Source: Actinomycetes bacterium (GTDB lineage: Bacteria; Actinomycetota; Actinomycetes; Prado026). Taken from it: a stretch of 20,964 nucleotides of DNA. Positions within the stretch are counted from its first letter, which is position 1. Every line of letters begins with the position of its first letter. Positions 7,689-14,890 of the stretch are shown in pieces. The stretch spans positions 1 through 20,964 of the forward strand of contig JALOLN010000016.1 of the NCBI GenBank assembly GCA_025455945.1. Reading direction: 5' to 3'. Both the position numbers and the translations under genes were made by a program. Under the pieces are notes generated by a model. The model was not told where the DNA came from. It ran no database searches and saw nothing but the letters and a program-made list of their open reading frames with translations.

Positions 7689-8542
7689 TGGAGCCGCAGC
7701 CCTCCGAGCCGGCCACGACCGGTGGCCGGCGCCGCCCCGCCGCCGGCCGAAACCTGCCCATGGCCGTGGGCAGCGGCCTGGTGCTGGGGCTGCTCGTCCT
7801 CGTCACCGACTACCTGTGGCCGCCGGTGTTCGTCGGCGTCGTCGTGGTCGCGATCCTCATTGCGGTCTGGGAGCTCGTCCACGCCGTCGCGGCCCGGGGC
7901 GCCAACCCGCCGCAGGTGCCCCTGGGCGTCGGGACTGTCGCCGTCCTGATCGCCGCCTACGTCGGTGGGCCGGACGCCCTGGCCGTGGCGTTCGTCCTCA
8001 CGGTGCTCGCCATCATGCTCACCCGGCTGACCGGGCCGGTCGAGGGGGCGGTCGTCGACCTGGCCGCAGGGGTGTGGATCGCGGGCTACGTGCCGCTGAT
8101 GGCGGCCTTCGCCGTCCTCATGGTCGCCCAGCCGGACGGGGCCGACCGGATCGTGGTGTTCGTCCTCACGACCATCTGCAGCGACATCGGCGGCTACCTC
8201 GCCGGGGTGCTCTTCGGCCGGCACCCGATGGCGCCCACGATCTCGCCGAAGAAGACCTGGGAGGGCTTCGCCGGCTCGGTGCTGCTCTGCGTCGTGGCCG
8301 GCAGCGTGTCAGCGCACGTCCTGCTGGGCGCGGCCTGGTGGCAGGGCATGCTGGTCGGCCTGGCCGTCGTGGTCACGGCCACGTTGGGCGACCTCGCCGA
8401 GTCGATGCTCAAGCGGGACCTCGGCATCAAGGACATGGGCCGGCTCATCCCTGGCCACGGCGGGATGATGGACCGGCTGGACTCCCTCGCCCCCACTGCG
8501 CCGGTGGTGTACCTGCTGCTCACCGTGTTCGTCGGCGGGTAG
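7688..8542 (+). CDS. cdsA: Phosphatidate cytidylyltransferase (CDP-diacylglycerol synthase)
   Basis: The 284-residue integral membrane protein has about eight hydrophobic segments, beginning after a basic N-terminus (GRRRPAAGR). The catalytic end carries CSDIGGYLAG (164-173), SPKKTWEG (186-193) and the CDS signature at 239-265, reading SMLKRDLGIKDMG followed by HGGMMDRLD. It converts phosphatidic acid and CTP to CDP-diacylglycerol, the branch point of phospholipid synthesis including phosphatidylinositol in actinobacteria. It is translationally coupled to frr (one-base overlap) and is followed seven bases later by rlmN. Confidence 0.97.
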   Translation: MEPQPSEPATTGGRRRPAAGRNLPMAVGSGLVLGLLVLVTDYLWPPVFVGVVVVAILIAVWELVHAVAARGANPPQVPLGVGTVAVLIAAYVGGPDALAVAFVLTVLAIMLTRLTGPVEGAVVDLAAGVWIAGYVPLMAAFAVLMVAQPDGADRIVVFVLTTICSDIGGYLAGVLFGRHPMAPTISPKKTWEGFAGSVLLCVVAGSVSAHVLLGAAWWQGMLVGLAVVVTATLGDLAESMLKRDLGIKDMGRLIPGHGGMMDRLDSLAPTAPVVYLLLTVFVGG

Positions 8543-8549
8543 TGCCGCC

Positions 8550-9659
8550 GTGCCGGAGCCGAGAGCGCTCACCTTCGAGGCGCCGGGCCGGGCCAGGCCC
8601 CCGCGGCACCTGGCCGACCTCGCCCCGGCGGAGCGGCGGGCCGTCGCGGTCGAGCTGGGCGAGCCGGACTACCGGGCGCGGCAGGTGGCCCGGCACTACT
8701 TCGTCCGGCTGACGGACGACCCGGCCGCCTGGACCGACGTGCCCGCGGCGGCCCGCGAGCGGCTGGCGCAGGCCCTCACCCCGACGCTGCTCACGCCCGT
8801 GCGGGAGCAGGTCTGCGACGCCGGGACGACCCGCAAGGCGGTGTGGCGGCTGTTCGACGGGGCGCTGGTGGAGTCGGTGCTCATGCGCTACCCGGACCGG
8901 GTGACGATGTGCGTCTCCTCCCAGGCGGGGTGCGGCATGAACTGCCCATTCTGCGCGACGGGCCAGGCGGGGCTCACCCGCAACCTCTCTGCCGCTGAGA
9001 TCGTCGAGCAGGTGGTCGCCGGTGCCCGTGAGCTCGCCCGCGGCCAGGTGCCCGGCGGACCGGGCCGGGTCTCCAACGTCGTCTTCATGGGGATGGGCGA
9101 GCCGCTGGCCAACTACCGCGCGGTGGTCGACGCCGTCCGGCGCCTCACCGACCCGGCCCCGGAAGGGCTGGGGATGTCCGCGCGCGGCATCACGGTCTCC
9201 ACCGTCGGCCTGGTCCCCCGGATGCGGGACCTGGCCCGGGAGGGCCTGCCCGTCACCCTCGCCGTGTCCCTGCACGCACCCGACGACGAGCTGCGCGACG
9301 AGCTCGTCCCGGTGAACACGCGGTGGAAGGTGGCGGAGGTCCTGCGGGCGGCATGGGAGTACGCGGCGGCGACCCACCGCCGGGTCTCCATCGAGTACGC
9401 GCTGATCCGCGACGTCAACGACCAGGCCTGGCGGGCGGACGTCCTCGGCTCCCGGCTGGCCGGCCGGCTGGCTCACGTCAACCTGATCCCCCTCAACCCG
9501 ACGCCCGGGTCGCGCTGGACGGCGTCGCGTCCCCAGGCGCAGGACGCCTTCGTCCGGCGGCTGGAGGCGCACGGCGTCCCGGTCACCGTGCGGGACACCC
9601 GTGGCCGGGAGATCGACGGGGCCTGCGGGCAGCTGGCCGCCTCGTCCGGTCCGGACTGA
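8550..9659 (+). CDS. rlmN: Dual-specificity 23S rRNA / tRNA methyltransferase RlmN (radical SAM)
   Basis: The 369-residue protein has the RlmN arrangement. An N-terminal helical domain with YRARQVARHYF precedes a radical-SAM core with C128-x3-C132-x2-C135 (CGMNCPFC). The two mechanistic cysteines are C121 (MCVSSQ) and C359 (DGACGQL), matching C118 and C355 of the E. coli enzyme. VVFMGMGEPLANY (177-189) and the SLHAPDDELR segment are also diagnostic. The enzyme makes 2-methyladenosine in 23S rRNA and some tRNAs. The start is a GTG at 8550, seven bases after cdsA. All catalytic residues are intact, and this is not the Cfr resistance variant as far as can be judged. Confidence 0.96.
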   Translation: MPEPRALTFEAPGRARPPRHLADLAPAERRAVAVELGEPDYRARQVARHYFVRLTDDPAAWTDVPAAARERLAQALTPTLLTPVREQVCDAGTTRKAVWRLFDGALVESVLMRYPDRVTMCVSSQAGCGMNCPFCATGQAGLTRNLSAAEIVEQVVAGARELARGQVPGGPGRVSNVVFMGMGEPLANYRAVVDAVRRLTDPAPEGLGMSARGITVSTVGLVPRMRDLAREGLPVTLAVSLHAPDDELRDELVPVNTRWKVAEVLRAAWEYAAATHRRVSIEYALIRDVNDQAWRADVLGSRLAGRLAHVNLIPLNPTPGSRWTASRPQAQDAFVRRLEAHGVPVTVRDTRGREIDGACGQLAASSGPD

Positions 9660-9725
9660 GCGACGCGCCTGGCGGCAACGCCGGAGGTCGTCTGCTGGCC
9701 CGCGCTGCTGTGGCACAGTGCCCAG

Positions 9726-10253
9726 GTGGCGACATCGCTGGACGGCCTCGACCGACGGCAACGCAGTCGGCTCGCGATCACCGCCCTGCTCGGCGTCCTC
9801 GTGCGCGTCGGTCTGGTGCTCGGGCTGTACGCCGTCCTGCCCATGGGCCGGGGCACGGCGCGGACCTGGTGGGCCCTGGTCCTGGGCCTGCTGGGGTTCG
9901 CCGTTCTGGTGGCCTGGGAGGCCAGGGCGGTGCTCAGGACCGAGCGCCCCGGGCTGCGGGCCGTGCTGGCCCTCGCCCTCGCGATCCCGATCTTCATCGT
10001 CCTCTTCGCGGCGCTGTACTACTCGCTGGAGAGCTTCCAGCCGGGCTCGCTGTCCGAGCCGCTGACCAAGGTCGACGCCCTCTACCTCACCGTGACCGTC
10101 GCCGCGACCGTCGGCTTCGGGGACATCACCCCGGTGAGTGCCTCGGCCCGGATCCTGGCGACCGTGCACATGGTGGGCAACCTCGTCGTGCTCGGGGCGT
10201 CGGTCAAGGTGCTGACGGCGGTTGCCCAGCACCGGCGGACGTCGGGGGCGTAG
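9726..10253 (+). CDS. Small potassium-channel-like membrane protein
   Basis: A 175-residue protein with hydrophobic segments near 17-39, 47-66, 78-99 and 141-163. Between the last two, ALYLTVTVAATVGFGDITPVS contains the K+ selectivity filter TVGFGD (128-133) preceded by a pore helix, the pattern of Ion_trans_2 channels. It should form a tetramer in the cytoplasmic membrane. There is no RCK/TrkA regulatory domain and the C-terminus ends soon after the last helix. No Shine-Dalgarno sequence precedes the GTG at 9726, and CACAGT (9714-9719) sits where a -10 box for a leaderless transcript would be. Gating signal and function are not evident. Confidence 0.85.
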   Translation: MATSLDGLDRRQRSRLAITALLGVLVRVGLVLGLYAVLPMGRGTARTWWALVLGLLGFAVLVAWEARAVLRTERPGLRAVLALALAIPIFIVLFAALYYSLESFQPGSLSEPLTKVDALYLTVTVAATVGFGDITPVSASARILATVHMVGNLVVLGASVKVLTAVAQHRRTSGA

Positions 10254-10256
10254 GGT
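10251..10256 (+). promoter_or_regulatory. -10 box TAGGGT for a leaderless micro-protein gene
   Basis: TAGGGT fits the actinobacterial TANNNT -10 pattern and ends six bases before the ATG at 10263, so transcription would begin at or very near the start codon. Its first three bases are also the stop codon of the channel gene. No good -35 is visible. Confidence 0.45.
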
Positions 10257-10262
10257 CCCGGC

Positions 10263-10430
10263 ATGGCGGAGGTCGTGGGCGTGGTCCTCGCGCTGCTCGT
10301 CGGCGTCCTGCTCGTCGGCGTCCTCACCGGTCGGGTGCGCAGCCGCAGCTGCTGCGCGGTCGGCGACCCCCGCCACGACCTGCGGATGCGCGCCGCCTGG
10401 GGGAGCGAGGAGCATCCCGGAGTCGGCTGA
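10263..10430 (+). CDS. Predicted 55-residue single-pass membrane micro-protein
   Basis: The frame codes for MAEVVGVVLALLVGVLLVGV followed by LTGRVRSRSCCAVGDPRHDL and ends HPGVG. Residues 4-22 form one hydrophobic helix. They are followed by a basic RVRSRS segment and a vicinal Cys pair (30-31), then a hydrophilic tail. The cysteine pair beside the membrane could be a lipidation or metal/redox site, but no lipobox precedes it and the charge pattern puts it on the cytoplasmic side. A TAGGGT box six bases upstream of the ATG suggests a leaderless mRNA. The gene sits 9 bases after the channel gene and might encode a partner of it. I do not recognise the family. Confidence 0.55.
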   Translation: MAEVVGVVLALLVGVLLVGVLTGRVRSRSCCAVGDPRHDLRMRAAWGSEEHPGVG

Positions 10431-10438
10431 CGGTCCTG

Positions 10439-10453
10439 TATATTGGATCCAAT
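10439..10453 (+). promoter_or_regulatory. Promoter/operator of the CoA-transferase gene: -10 TATATT overlapping palindrome ATTGGATCCAAT
   Basis: The perfect 12-bp palindrome occupies 10442-10453. Its first three bases are the end of a -10 box TATATT (10439-10444), and its last two are the first two bases of the ATG at 10452. The spacing from -10 to ATG (7 bases) predicts a leaderless transcript. The same palindrome with the same -10 geometry lies upstream of the glutaryl-CoA dehydrogenase gene. A GntR/FCD regulator is encoded between them and is the likely binder. Confidence 0.75.
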
Positions 10454-11606
10454 GTCTCAGTCCCTGGGTCCGGGCGCGCTGGCCGGCGTGCTCGTCGCCG
10501 ACTTCAGCCGGGTGCTCGCGGGGCCGTACGCGACCATGCTGCTCGCCGACCTCGGCGCCGACGTGGTCAAGGTGGAGCGCCCCGACGGCGGCGACGACAC
10601 CCGGCACTGGGGCCCGCCCTGGCGGACGGCGGCCGACGGCGAACGGGAGGCCAGCTACTTCCTCGGCGTCAACCGCAACAAGCGCTCGGCCGCCCTGGAC
10701 CTGCGCTCAGCGCAGGGACTGGCGGCCGCCCGGGCGCTGGTCCGGCGGGCGGATGTGGTCGTGGAGAACTTCAAGCCCGGGGGGATGGAGCGGCTCGGGC
10801 TGGGCTACGACGACGTCCGGGCGGACAACCCCGGCGTCGTGTACGCCTCGATCACCGGCTTCGGCCGGGCCGGCGGCGCCGACCTGCCCGGCTACGACCT
10901 GCTCGTGCAGGCCATGGGCGGGCTGATGAGCGTCACGGGCCCGGCGCCGGGGGAGCCGACCAAGGTGGGCGTGGCCCTTGTCGACGTCATCACCGGGCTG
11001 CACGCGACGATCGGGATCCTGGCCGCCCTGCAGCACCGGGAGCACACCGGCCAGGGGCAGCGCGTCGAGGTCAACCTGCTCTCGTCGCTGGTGTCCGCCC
11101 TGGTCAACCAGGCCTCGGGGTACGTCGCGGCGGGGGAGGTCCCCGGCATCATGGGCAACCGGCACCCGTCGATCGCGCCCTACGAGGTCCTGCCCACGGC
11201 GGACCGTCCACTCGTCCTCGCCGTCGGGAACGACCGGCAGTTCCGTGCCCTGGCCGAGGCGCTCGGCCGGCCCGACCTGGCCGACGACGAGCGGTTCGTC
11301 ACCAACCCGGCGCGGGTGGCGAACCGGGCCGAGCTGGTCGAGGTGCTGACCGAGGCCGTGCAGCAGCGCAGCGCCGACGAGTGGTTCGCGGTGCTCACGA
11401 GCCGCGGCGTCCCCTGCGGCCCGATCAACGACCTGGCCGAGGCCGTCGCGCTCGCCGAGCGGCTCGGCCTCGCGCCGGTGGTCGACGTCGACGGGGTGCC
11501 GACGGTGGCCGACCCGATCACGCTGAGCCGCACGCCGGCGACGTACCGACGACGTCCGCCCCGCCTGGGCGAGGACACCGACGCGGTGCTGGGGTGGTTG
11601 CGCTGA
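10452..11606 (+). CDS. Class III (CaiB/BaiF) CoA-transferase, probably glutarate CoA-transferase
   Basis: The 384-residue protein has the family III fold markers: VLVADFSRVLAGPYATMLLADLGADVVKVE (13-42), NRNKRSAALDL (75-85), VVVENFKPG (102-110) and the GYDLLVQAMGGLMSVTG segment with the catalytic aspartate D149. These enzymes move CoA between carboxylic acids through an aspartyl-CoA anhydride. A convergent glutaryl-CoA dehydrogenase gene under an identical operator suggests glutarate as acceptor, as in mammalian SUGCT; formate, oxalate or carnitine remain possible from sequence alone. The ATG at 10452 is preferred over a TTG at 10443, because the latter would lie inside the promoter. The 3' end overlaps the regulator gene by 13 bases. 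Confidence 0.85.
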   Translation: MSQSLGPGALAGVLVADFSRVLAGPYATMLLADLGADVVKVERPDGGDDTRHWGPPWRTAADGEREASYFLGVNRNKRSAALDLRSAQGLAAARALVRRADVVVENFKPGGMERLGLGYDDVRADNPGVVYASITGFGRAGGADLPGYDLLVQAMGGLMSVTGPAPGEPTKVGVALVDVITGLHATIGILAALQHREHTGQGQRVEVNLLSSLVSALVNQASGYVAAGEVPGIMGNRHPSIAPYEVLPTADRPLVLAVGNDRQFRALAEALGRPDLADDERFVTNPARVANRAELVEVLTEAVQQRSADEWFAVLTSRGVPCGPINDLAEAVALAERLGLAPVVDVDGVPTVADPITLSRTPATYRRRPPRLGEDTDAVLGWLR

Positions 11607-12262
11607 CCGACCCCTTCCACCGGCCCCCCACGGCGCAGGAGGCGGTGCTCGCCGAGCTACGGCGGGCCATCGTCAGCGGCGAGCTGGCCCCGGGCGCCCA
11701 GGTGCTGCAGGACCAGCTCGCGGAGCGGTACGGCGTCTCCCGGGTGCCGCTGCGCGAGGCGCTGAAGGTGCTCGAGGCCGAGGGGCAGGTCACCTACCGG
11801 CCGCACCGCGGCTACTTCGTCACCGAGCTGTCGCTGGCCGACCTGCTCGAGGTGTACCGGATCCGGGAGCTCCTCGAGGGGGAGGCGGTGCGGGTCGCCG
11901 TGGGCCGCCTCACCGACGACGACCTCGACCGGCTCGCGGACGCCGTCAGCGACTGCGAACGGGCCGCGACGCGCGGCGACGTGGCCGGGATGACCGAGGC
12001 GAACCGCCGGCTGCACCTCGGTCTCGTGGAGGCCGCCGACATGCCCCGGCTGGCCCGGCTGGTGCGCGTGCTGTGGGACGCCACCGACGCCTACCGGTCG
12101 CTGTACTACGCCGCGGGGGTCAGCCGCGCGGTCGTCGAGGCCGAGCACCGGGCCGTGCTGGCCGCCCTGCGTCGCCGCGACGCCGAGACGGTCGTCCGGC
12201 TGCTGAACGAGCACCGCGAGCACGCGGTGGCGCACCTGCGCACGGTGCTTGGTCAGCGGTAG
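11594..12262 (+). CDS. GntR-family transcriptional regulator, FCD subfamily
   Basis: The 222-residue protein has an N-terminal winged helix (about 12-77: AVLAELRRAIVSGELAPG, LAERYGVSRVPLREALKVLEAEG, PHRGYFV), the GntR signature. The helical FCD ligand domain (about 83-215) carries histidines H141, H185 and H207 at positions where this subfamily binds metal and acid ligands. It is the likely repressor of the flanking CoA-transferase and glutaryl-CoA dehydrogenase genes through the ATTGGATCCAAT sites, with glutarate or glutaryl-CoA as a plausible ligand (inference). The GTG at 11594 overlaps the CoA-transferase stop by 13 bases, so it would be made from the promoter it controls (autoregulation). 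The 3' end overlaps the convergent dehydrogenase gene by 10 bases. Confidence 0.9.
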   Translation: MVALTDPFHRPPTAQEAVLAELRRAIVSGELAPGAQVLQDQLAERYGVSRVPLREALKVLEAEGQVTYRPHRGYFVTELSLADLLEVYRIRELLEGEAVRVAVGRLTDDDLDRLADAVSDCERAATRGDVAGMTEANRRLHLGLVEAADMPRLARLVRVLWDATDAYRSLYYAAGVSRAVVEAEHRAVLAALRRRDAETVVRLLNEHREHAVAHLRTVLGQR

Positions 12263-13425
12263 GCCGGGATGCCGGTCAGCGCCTGCCCGACGACGAGGGT
12301 GTGGATCTCGCTGGTGCCCTCGTAGGTGAGCACCGACTCGAGGTTGTTGGCGTGCCGCAGCACCGGGTACTCCAAGGTGATGCCGTTGCCGCCGAGCACG
12401 GTGCGCGCCTCGCGGGCGATGGCCAGGGACTCCCGGACGTTGTTGAGCTTGCCGACGCTGACCATCTGCGGGGTGATCAGCCCGGCGTCCTTCAGCCGGC
12501 CGAGGTGCAGGGCGAGCAGGTAGCCCTTCTGCAGCTCCAGGGCCATGTTCGCCAGCTTCTCCTGGGTCAGCTGGAAGGCCGCGATCGGCCGGTCGAACTG
12601 CACACGGGTCAGGGAGTAGTCGATGGCCGTCTGCAGGCAGTCCCGGGCGGCGCCGAGCGCGCCGAAGACGATGCCGAAGCGGGCCTCGGCCAGGCAGCCG
12701 AGGGGTCCAGCGAGTCCGCGCGCCCCGGGCAGGAGCGCGTCCGAGGGCAGCCGGACGCCGTCCAGCACGAGCTCGCTGGTCACCGAGGCGCGCAGCGACA
12801 GCTTGTGCTTGACCGGGCTGGTGGAGAACCCGGGGGTGTCGGTCGGGACGACGAAGCCCCGGATGCCGTCGTCGGTCTGTGCCCACACGACCGCCACGTC
12901 GGCGACCGAGCCGTTGGTGATCCACATCTTGGTGCCGTCGAGGACCCAGTCGGCACCGTCCCGCCGGGCCGACGTCCGCATGCCCGCGGGGTTGGAGCCG
13001 AAGTCCGGCTCGGTGAGGCCGAAGCAGCCGATGGCCTCGCCGGTGGCCATCCGCGGCAGCCACTGCTCCTTGTGCGCGTCGGTGCCGTAGGCCCAGATCG
13101 CGAACATCGCCAGCGAGCCCTGCACGCTCACCAGGGACCGGATGCCGGAGTCGACGGCCTCCAGTTCCAGACAGGCCAGCCCGTACGAGACCGCACTGGT
13201 GCCGGCGCAGCCGTAGCCCTCGAGGTGCATGCCCAGCAGGCCGAGCGACCCCAGCGAGCGCGCCAGGTCCCGCGCCGGCAGGTCGCCCGCCTCGAACCAG
13301 TCGGCGACGTGCGGTCGCACCTCGGCGTCCAGGAAGGACCGCACGGTCTCCCGGATCGCCCGCTCCTCCTCGGACAGCAGGGTGTCCGAGGCGACGAGGT
13401 CGAGCGGGGCGATGGGCGACGACAT
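12253..13425 (-). CDS. gcdH: Glutaryl-CoA dehydrogenase (decarboxylating acyl-CoA dehydrogenase)
   Basis: The 390-residue protein has the acyl-CoA dehydrogenase layout: helical N-terminal domain (15-130), beta domain with CFGLTEPDFGSNPAGM (134-149) and KMWITNGSVAD (166-176), and helical C-terminal domain with LGGNGITLEYPVLRHANNLE. TYEGTSEIH contains the catalytic base E369. In the substrate pocket, E89 and R96 (LEAVDSGIRS) match human GCDH E87 and R94, residues of the decarboxylating glutaryl-CoA class. It converts glutaryl-CoA to crotonyl-CoA and CO2, passing electrons to ETF. The ATG at 13425 is preceded by ACGGAG; the open frame to 13470 would read through the operator. It is convergent with the regulator gene, overlapping by 10 bases. 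Confidence 0.92.
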   Translation of the reverse strand: MSSPIAPLDLVASDTLLSEEERAIRETVRSFLDAEVRPHVADWFEAGDLPARDLARSLGSLGLLGMHLEGYGCAGTSAVSYGLACLELEAVDSGIRSLVSVQGSLAMFAIWAYGTDAHKEQWLPRMATGEAIGCFGLTEPDFGSNPAGMRTSARRDGADWVLDGTKMWITNGSVADVAVVWAQTDDGIRGFVVPTDTPGFSTSPVKHKLSLRASVTSELVLDGVRLPSDALLPGARGLAGPLGCLAEARFGIVFGALGAARDCLQTAIDYSLTRVQFDRPIAAFQLTQEKLANMALELQKGYLLALHLGRLKDAGLITPQMVSVGKLNNVRESLAIAREARTVLGGNGITLEYPVLRHANNLESVLTYEGTSEIHTLVVGQALTGIPAYR

Positions 13426-13451
13426 GGCGGCTCCGTCCGAGACGAGTGGAT

Positions 13452-13466
13452 ATTGGATCCAATCTA
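13452..13466 (-). promoter_or_regulatory. Promoter/operator of gcdH: -10 TAGATT overlapping palindrome ATTGGATCCAAT
   Basis: On the minus strand the sequence reads TAGATTGGATCCAAT. The extended -10 (TGG before TAGATT, 13466-13461) shares its last three bases with the 12-bp palindrome at 13452-13463. This is the same arrangement as at the CoA-transferase promoter. The predicted transcription start falls within the palindrome, leaving a leader of ~28 bases with a good ribosome binding site. Repressor binding here would block RNA polymerase. Confidence 0.75.
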
Positions 13467-13495
13467 CCACGCCTGAGTGCGGCCGCCGGGGGCTG

Positions 13496-14890
13496 TCAGT
13501 GGCCGAGGAAGCGCTCGAAGACGGCGGCGCGGCGGGCCGGCCGGCCGGAGCGCTGCTCGGCGTGGTCGGCGCTGGTCATCACCCGCAGCCCGGCGTTCAC
13601 CCCGAGGAACCGCAGCGGCTCCGGCTCCCAGCGGGGCGAGCGGTGGTTGACCCAGGGCAGGCTCAGCAGGTCGGAGTCGCGCCGGTCGAGCACCAGGTCG
13701 GCCAGGGTGCGTCCGGCGAGGTTCGACGTGCCGACGCCGTCCCCGACGTAGCCGCCCGCCCAGCCGACGCCGGTCCGCGGGTCCAGGCCCACCGAGGCGT
13801 ACCAGTCGCGGGGCACCCCCAGCGCTCCGCCCCACGTGTGCGTGACGGCGTGGTCCGCGAGCGCCGGGAACAGGTCCACGAGCACCCGCCACAGCTCGGC
13901 GAACACGCCGGGCTCGCGGTCGTACTCCGGCCGGATCGTCGAGCCGTAGTGGTACGGCGCGCCCCGGCCGCCGAAGGCCAGGCGCCCGTCGGCGGTCCGC
14001 TGGCCGTAGATGATGAGGTGCCGGTGGTCGTTGAAGGTCTCCCGCCGGGCCAGGCCCACCTCCGCCCAGACCTCCTCGGGCAGCGGCTCCGTGGCCAGCA
14101 TGAGGGAGTAGACGGGGGCGACCGCCCGCCGGTACCCGGGCAGCGCCGGGGTGTAGCCCTCGGTCGCCCGCACGACCCGCTCCGCCCGCACCTGCCCGTG
14201 GGGTGTGCGCACGACGCCGGGCTCGAGGGCCAGGGCCGGGGTGTTCTCCACGATGCGGACGCCGAGCCGCTCGCAGGCGGCCGCCAGCCCGCGGACCAGC
14301 CGGGCCGGGTGGATCGCGGCGGTGTGCGGGGTGAAGGTGGCGCCCATCGCCCCGCGCGCCCCGGTCCGCTCGGCGACCTCCGCCGCCGACAGCCAGGCGT
14401 AGTCCTCCGGGCCGAAGCCCCACGCCCGGGCGTGGCCGACCTCGGTCCGGGCCCGCTGCGCCTGCACGGGTGTCCGGGACAGCCCGAGCGTGCCGCCCTT
14501 GGCCCAGTGGACGTCCAGCCCCTCCTGCGCGGCGACCCGGCCCACCTCGTCGACGGTGCTGAACATGGCGCGCTGCATGCGGACGGCGGCCTCCCGGGAC
14601 GACGTCCGCGCGATCTTCTCCCACGACGCCGGGAACAGCGCCGAGCACCAGCCCCCGTTGCGACCGGAGGCGCCGAACCCGGCCGTCTCCTTCTCGACGA
14701 CGACGATGCGCAGCGCGGGGTCGGCCTGCGCCAGGTAGTACGCCGTCCACAGCCCGGTGTAGCCGGCGCCCACGATGGCCACGTCGGCCGTGGTGGAGGC
14801 GTCCAGCGCGGGCCGGCGCGGACCGGCGAGCTCGTCGGGCAGGGTGTCCCACCACAGGGACAGCCGGCGGTCACCGGGGGAGGTGCTCAC
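13496..14890 (-). CDS. FAD-dependent amine oxidoreductase, PuuB-like (DAO family)
   Basis: The 464-residue protein has an N-terminal Rossmann motif (VAIVGAGYTGLWTAYYL, Gly 41/43/46), VVVEKE at the ribose-binding strand and GFGASGRNGGWCS (71-83). The latter pattern is typical of the gamma-glutamylputrescine oxidase/DAO group. GWAGGYVGDGVGTSNLAGRTLADL near the C-terminus is the second FAD-binding segment. Such enzymes oxidise primary or secondary amines with O2 or another acceptor. The GTG at 14890 has a strong GGAGGTGG upstream and overlaps the preceding gene's stop by four bases (GTGA). As the last gene of the Lrp-aminotransferase operon, a polyamine or gamma-glutamyl-polyamine substrate is inferred. 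No gamma-glutamylpolyamine synthetase is in the window. Confidence 0.86.
   Translation of the reverse strand: MSTSPGDRRLSLWWDTLPDELAGPRRPALDASTTADVAIVGAGYTGLWTAYYLAQADPALRIVVVEKETAGFGASGRNGGWCSALFPASWEKIARTSSREAAVRMQRAMFSTVDEVGRVAAQEGLDVHWAKGGTLGLSRTPVQAQRARTEVGHARAWGFGPEDYAWLSAAEVAERTGARGAMGATFTPHTAAIHPARLVRGLAAACERLGVRIVENTPALALEPGVVRTPHGQVRAERVVRATEGYTPALPGYRRAVAPVYSLMLATEPLPEEVWAEVGLARRETFNDHRHLIIYGQRTADGRLAFGGRGAPYHYGSTIRPEYDREPGVFAELWRVLVDLFPALADHAVTHTWGGALGVPRDWYASVGLDPRTGVGWAGGYVGDGVGTSNLAGRTLADLVLDRRDSDLLSLPWVNHRSPRWEPEPLRFLGVNAGLRVMTSADHAEQRSGRPARRAAVFERFLGH

Noticed and set aside
9708..9718. Dyad CTGTGGCACAG upstream of the channel gene
   Set aside because: A single short dyad with no second copy seen and no adjacent regulator gene.
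10443..10451. TTG at 10443 as start of the CoA-transferase
   Set aside because: It sits inside the -10/operator, has no ribosome binding site, and the ATG at 10452 fits the family and a leaderless promoter.
8520..10607. Long open frame on the minus strand over rlmN and the channel gene (695 codons)
   Set aside because: It is antisense to strongly recognised genes, its translation is Arg/Gly/His/Asp-rich low-complexity with no domain, and such frames arise in high-GC DNA.
9323..11593. Upstream part of a 979-codon plus-strand frame ending in the GntR gene
   Set aside because: Only the last 222 codons match a family; the rest lies out of frame over rlmN, the channel and the CoA-transferase genes.
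13426..13470. Upstream GTG at 13470 as start of gcdH
   Set aside because: The added residues would be coded by the operator and promoter; the ATG at 13425 has ACGGAG upstream and gives the usual family length.
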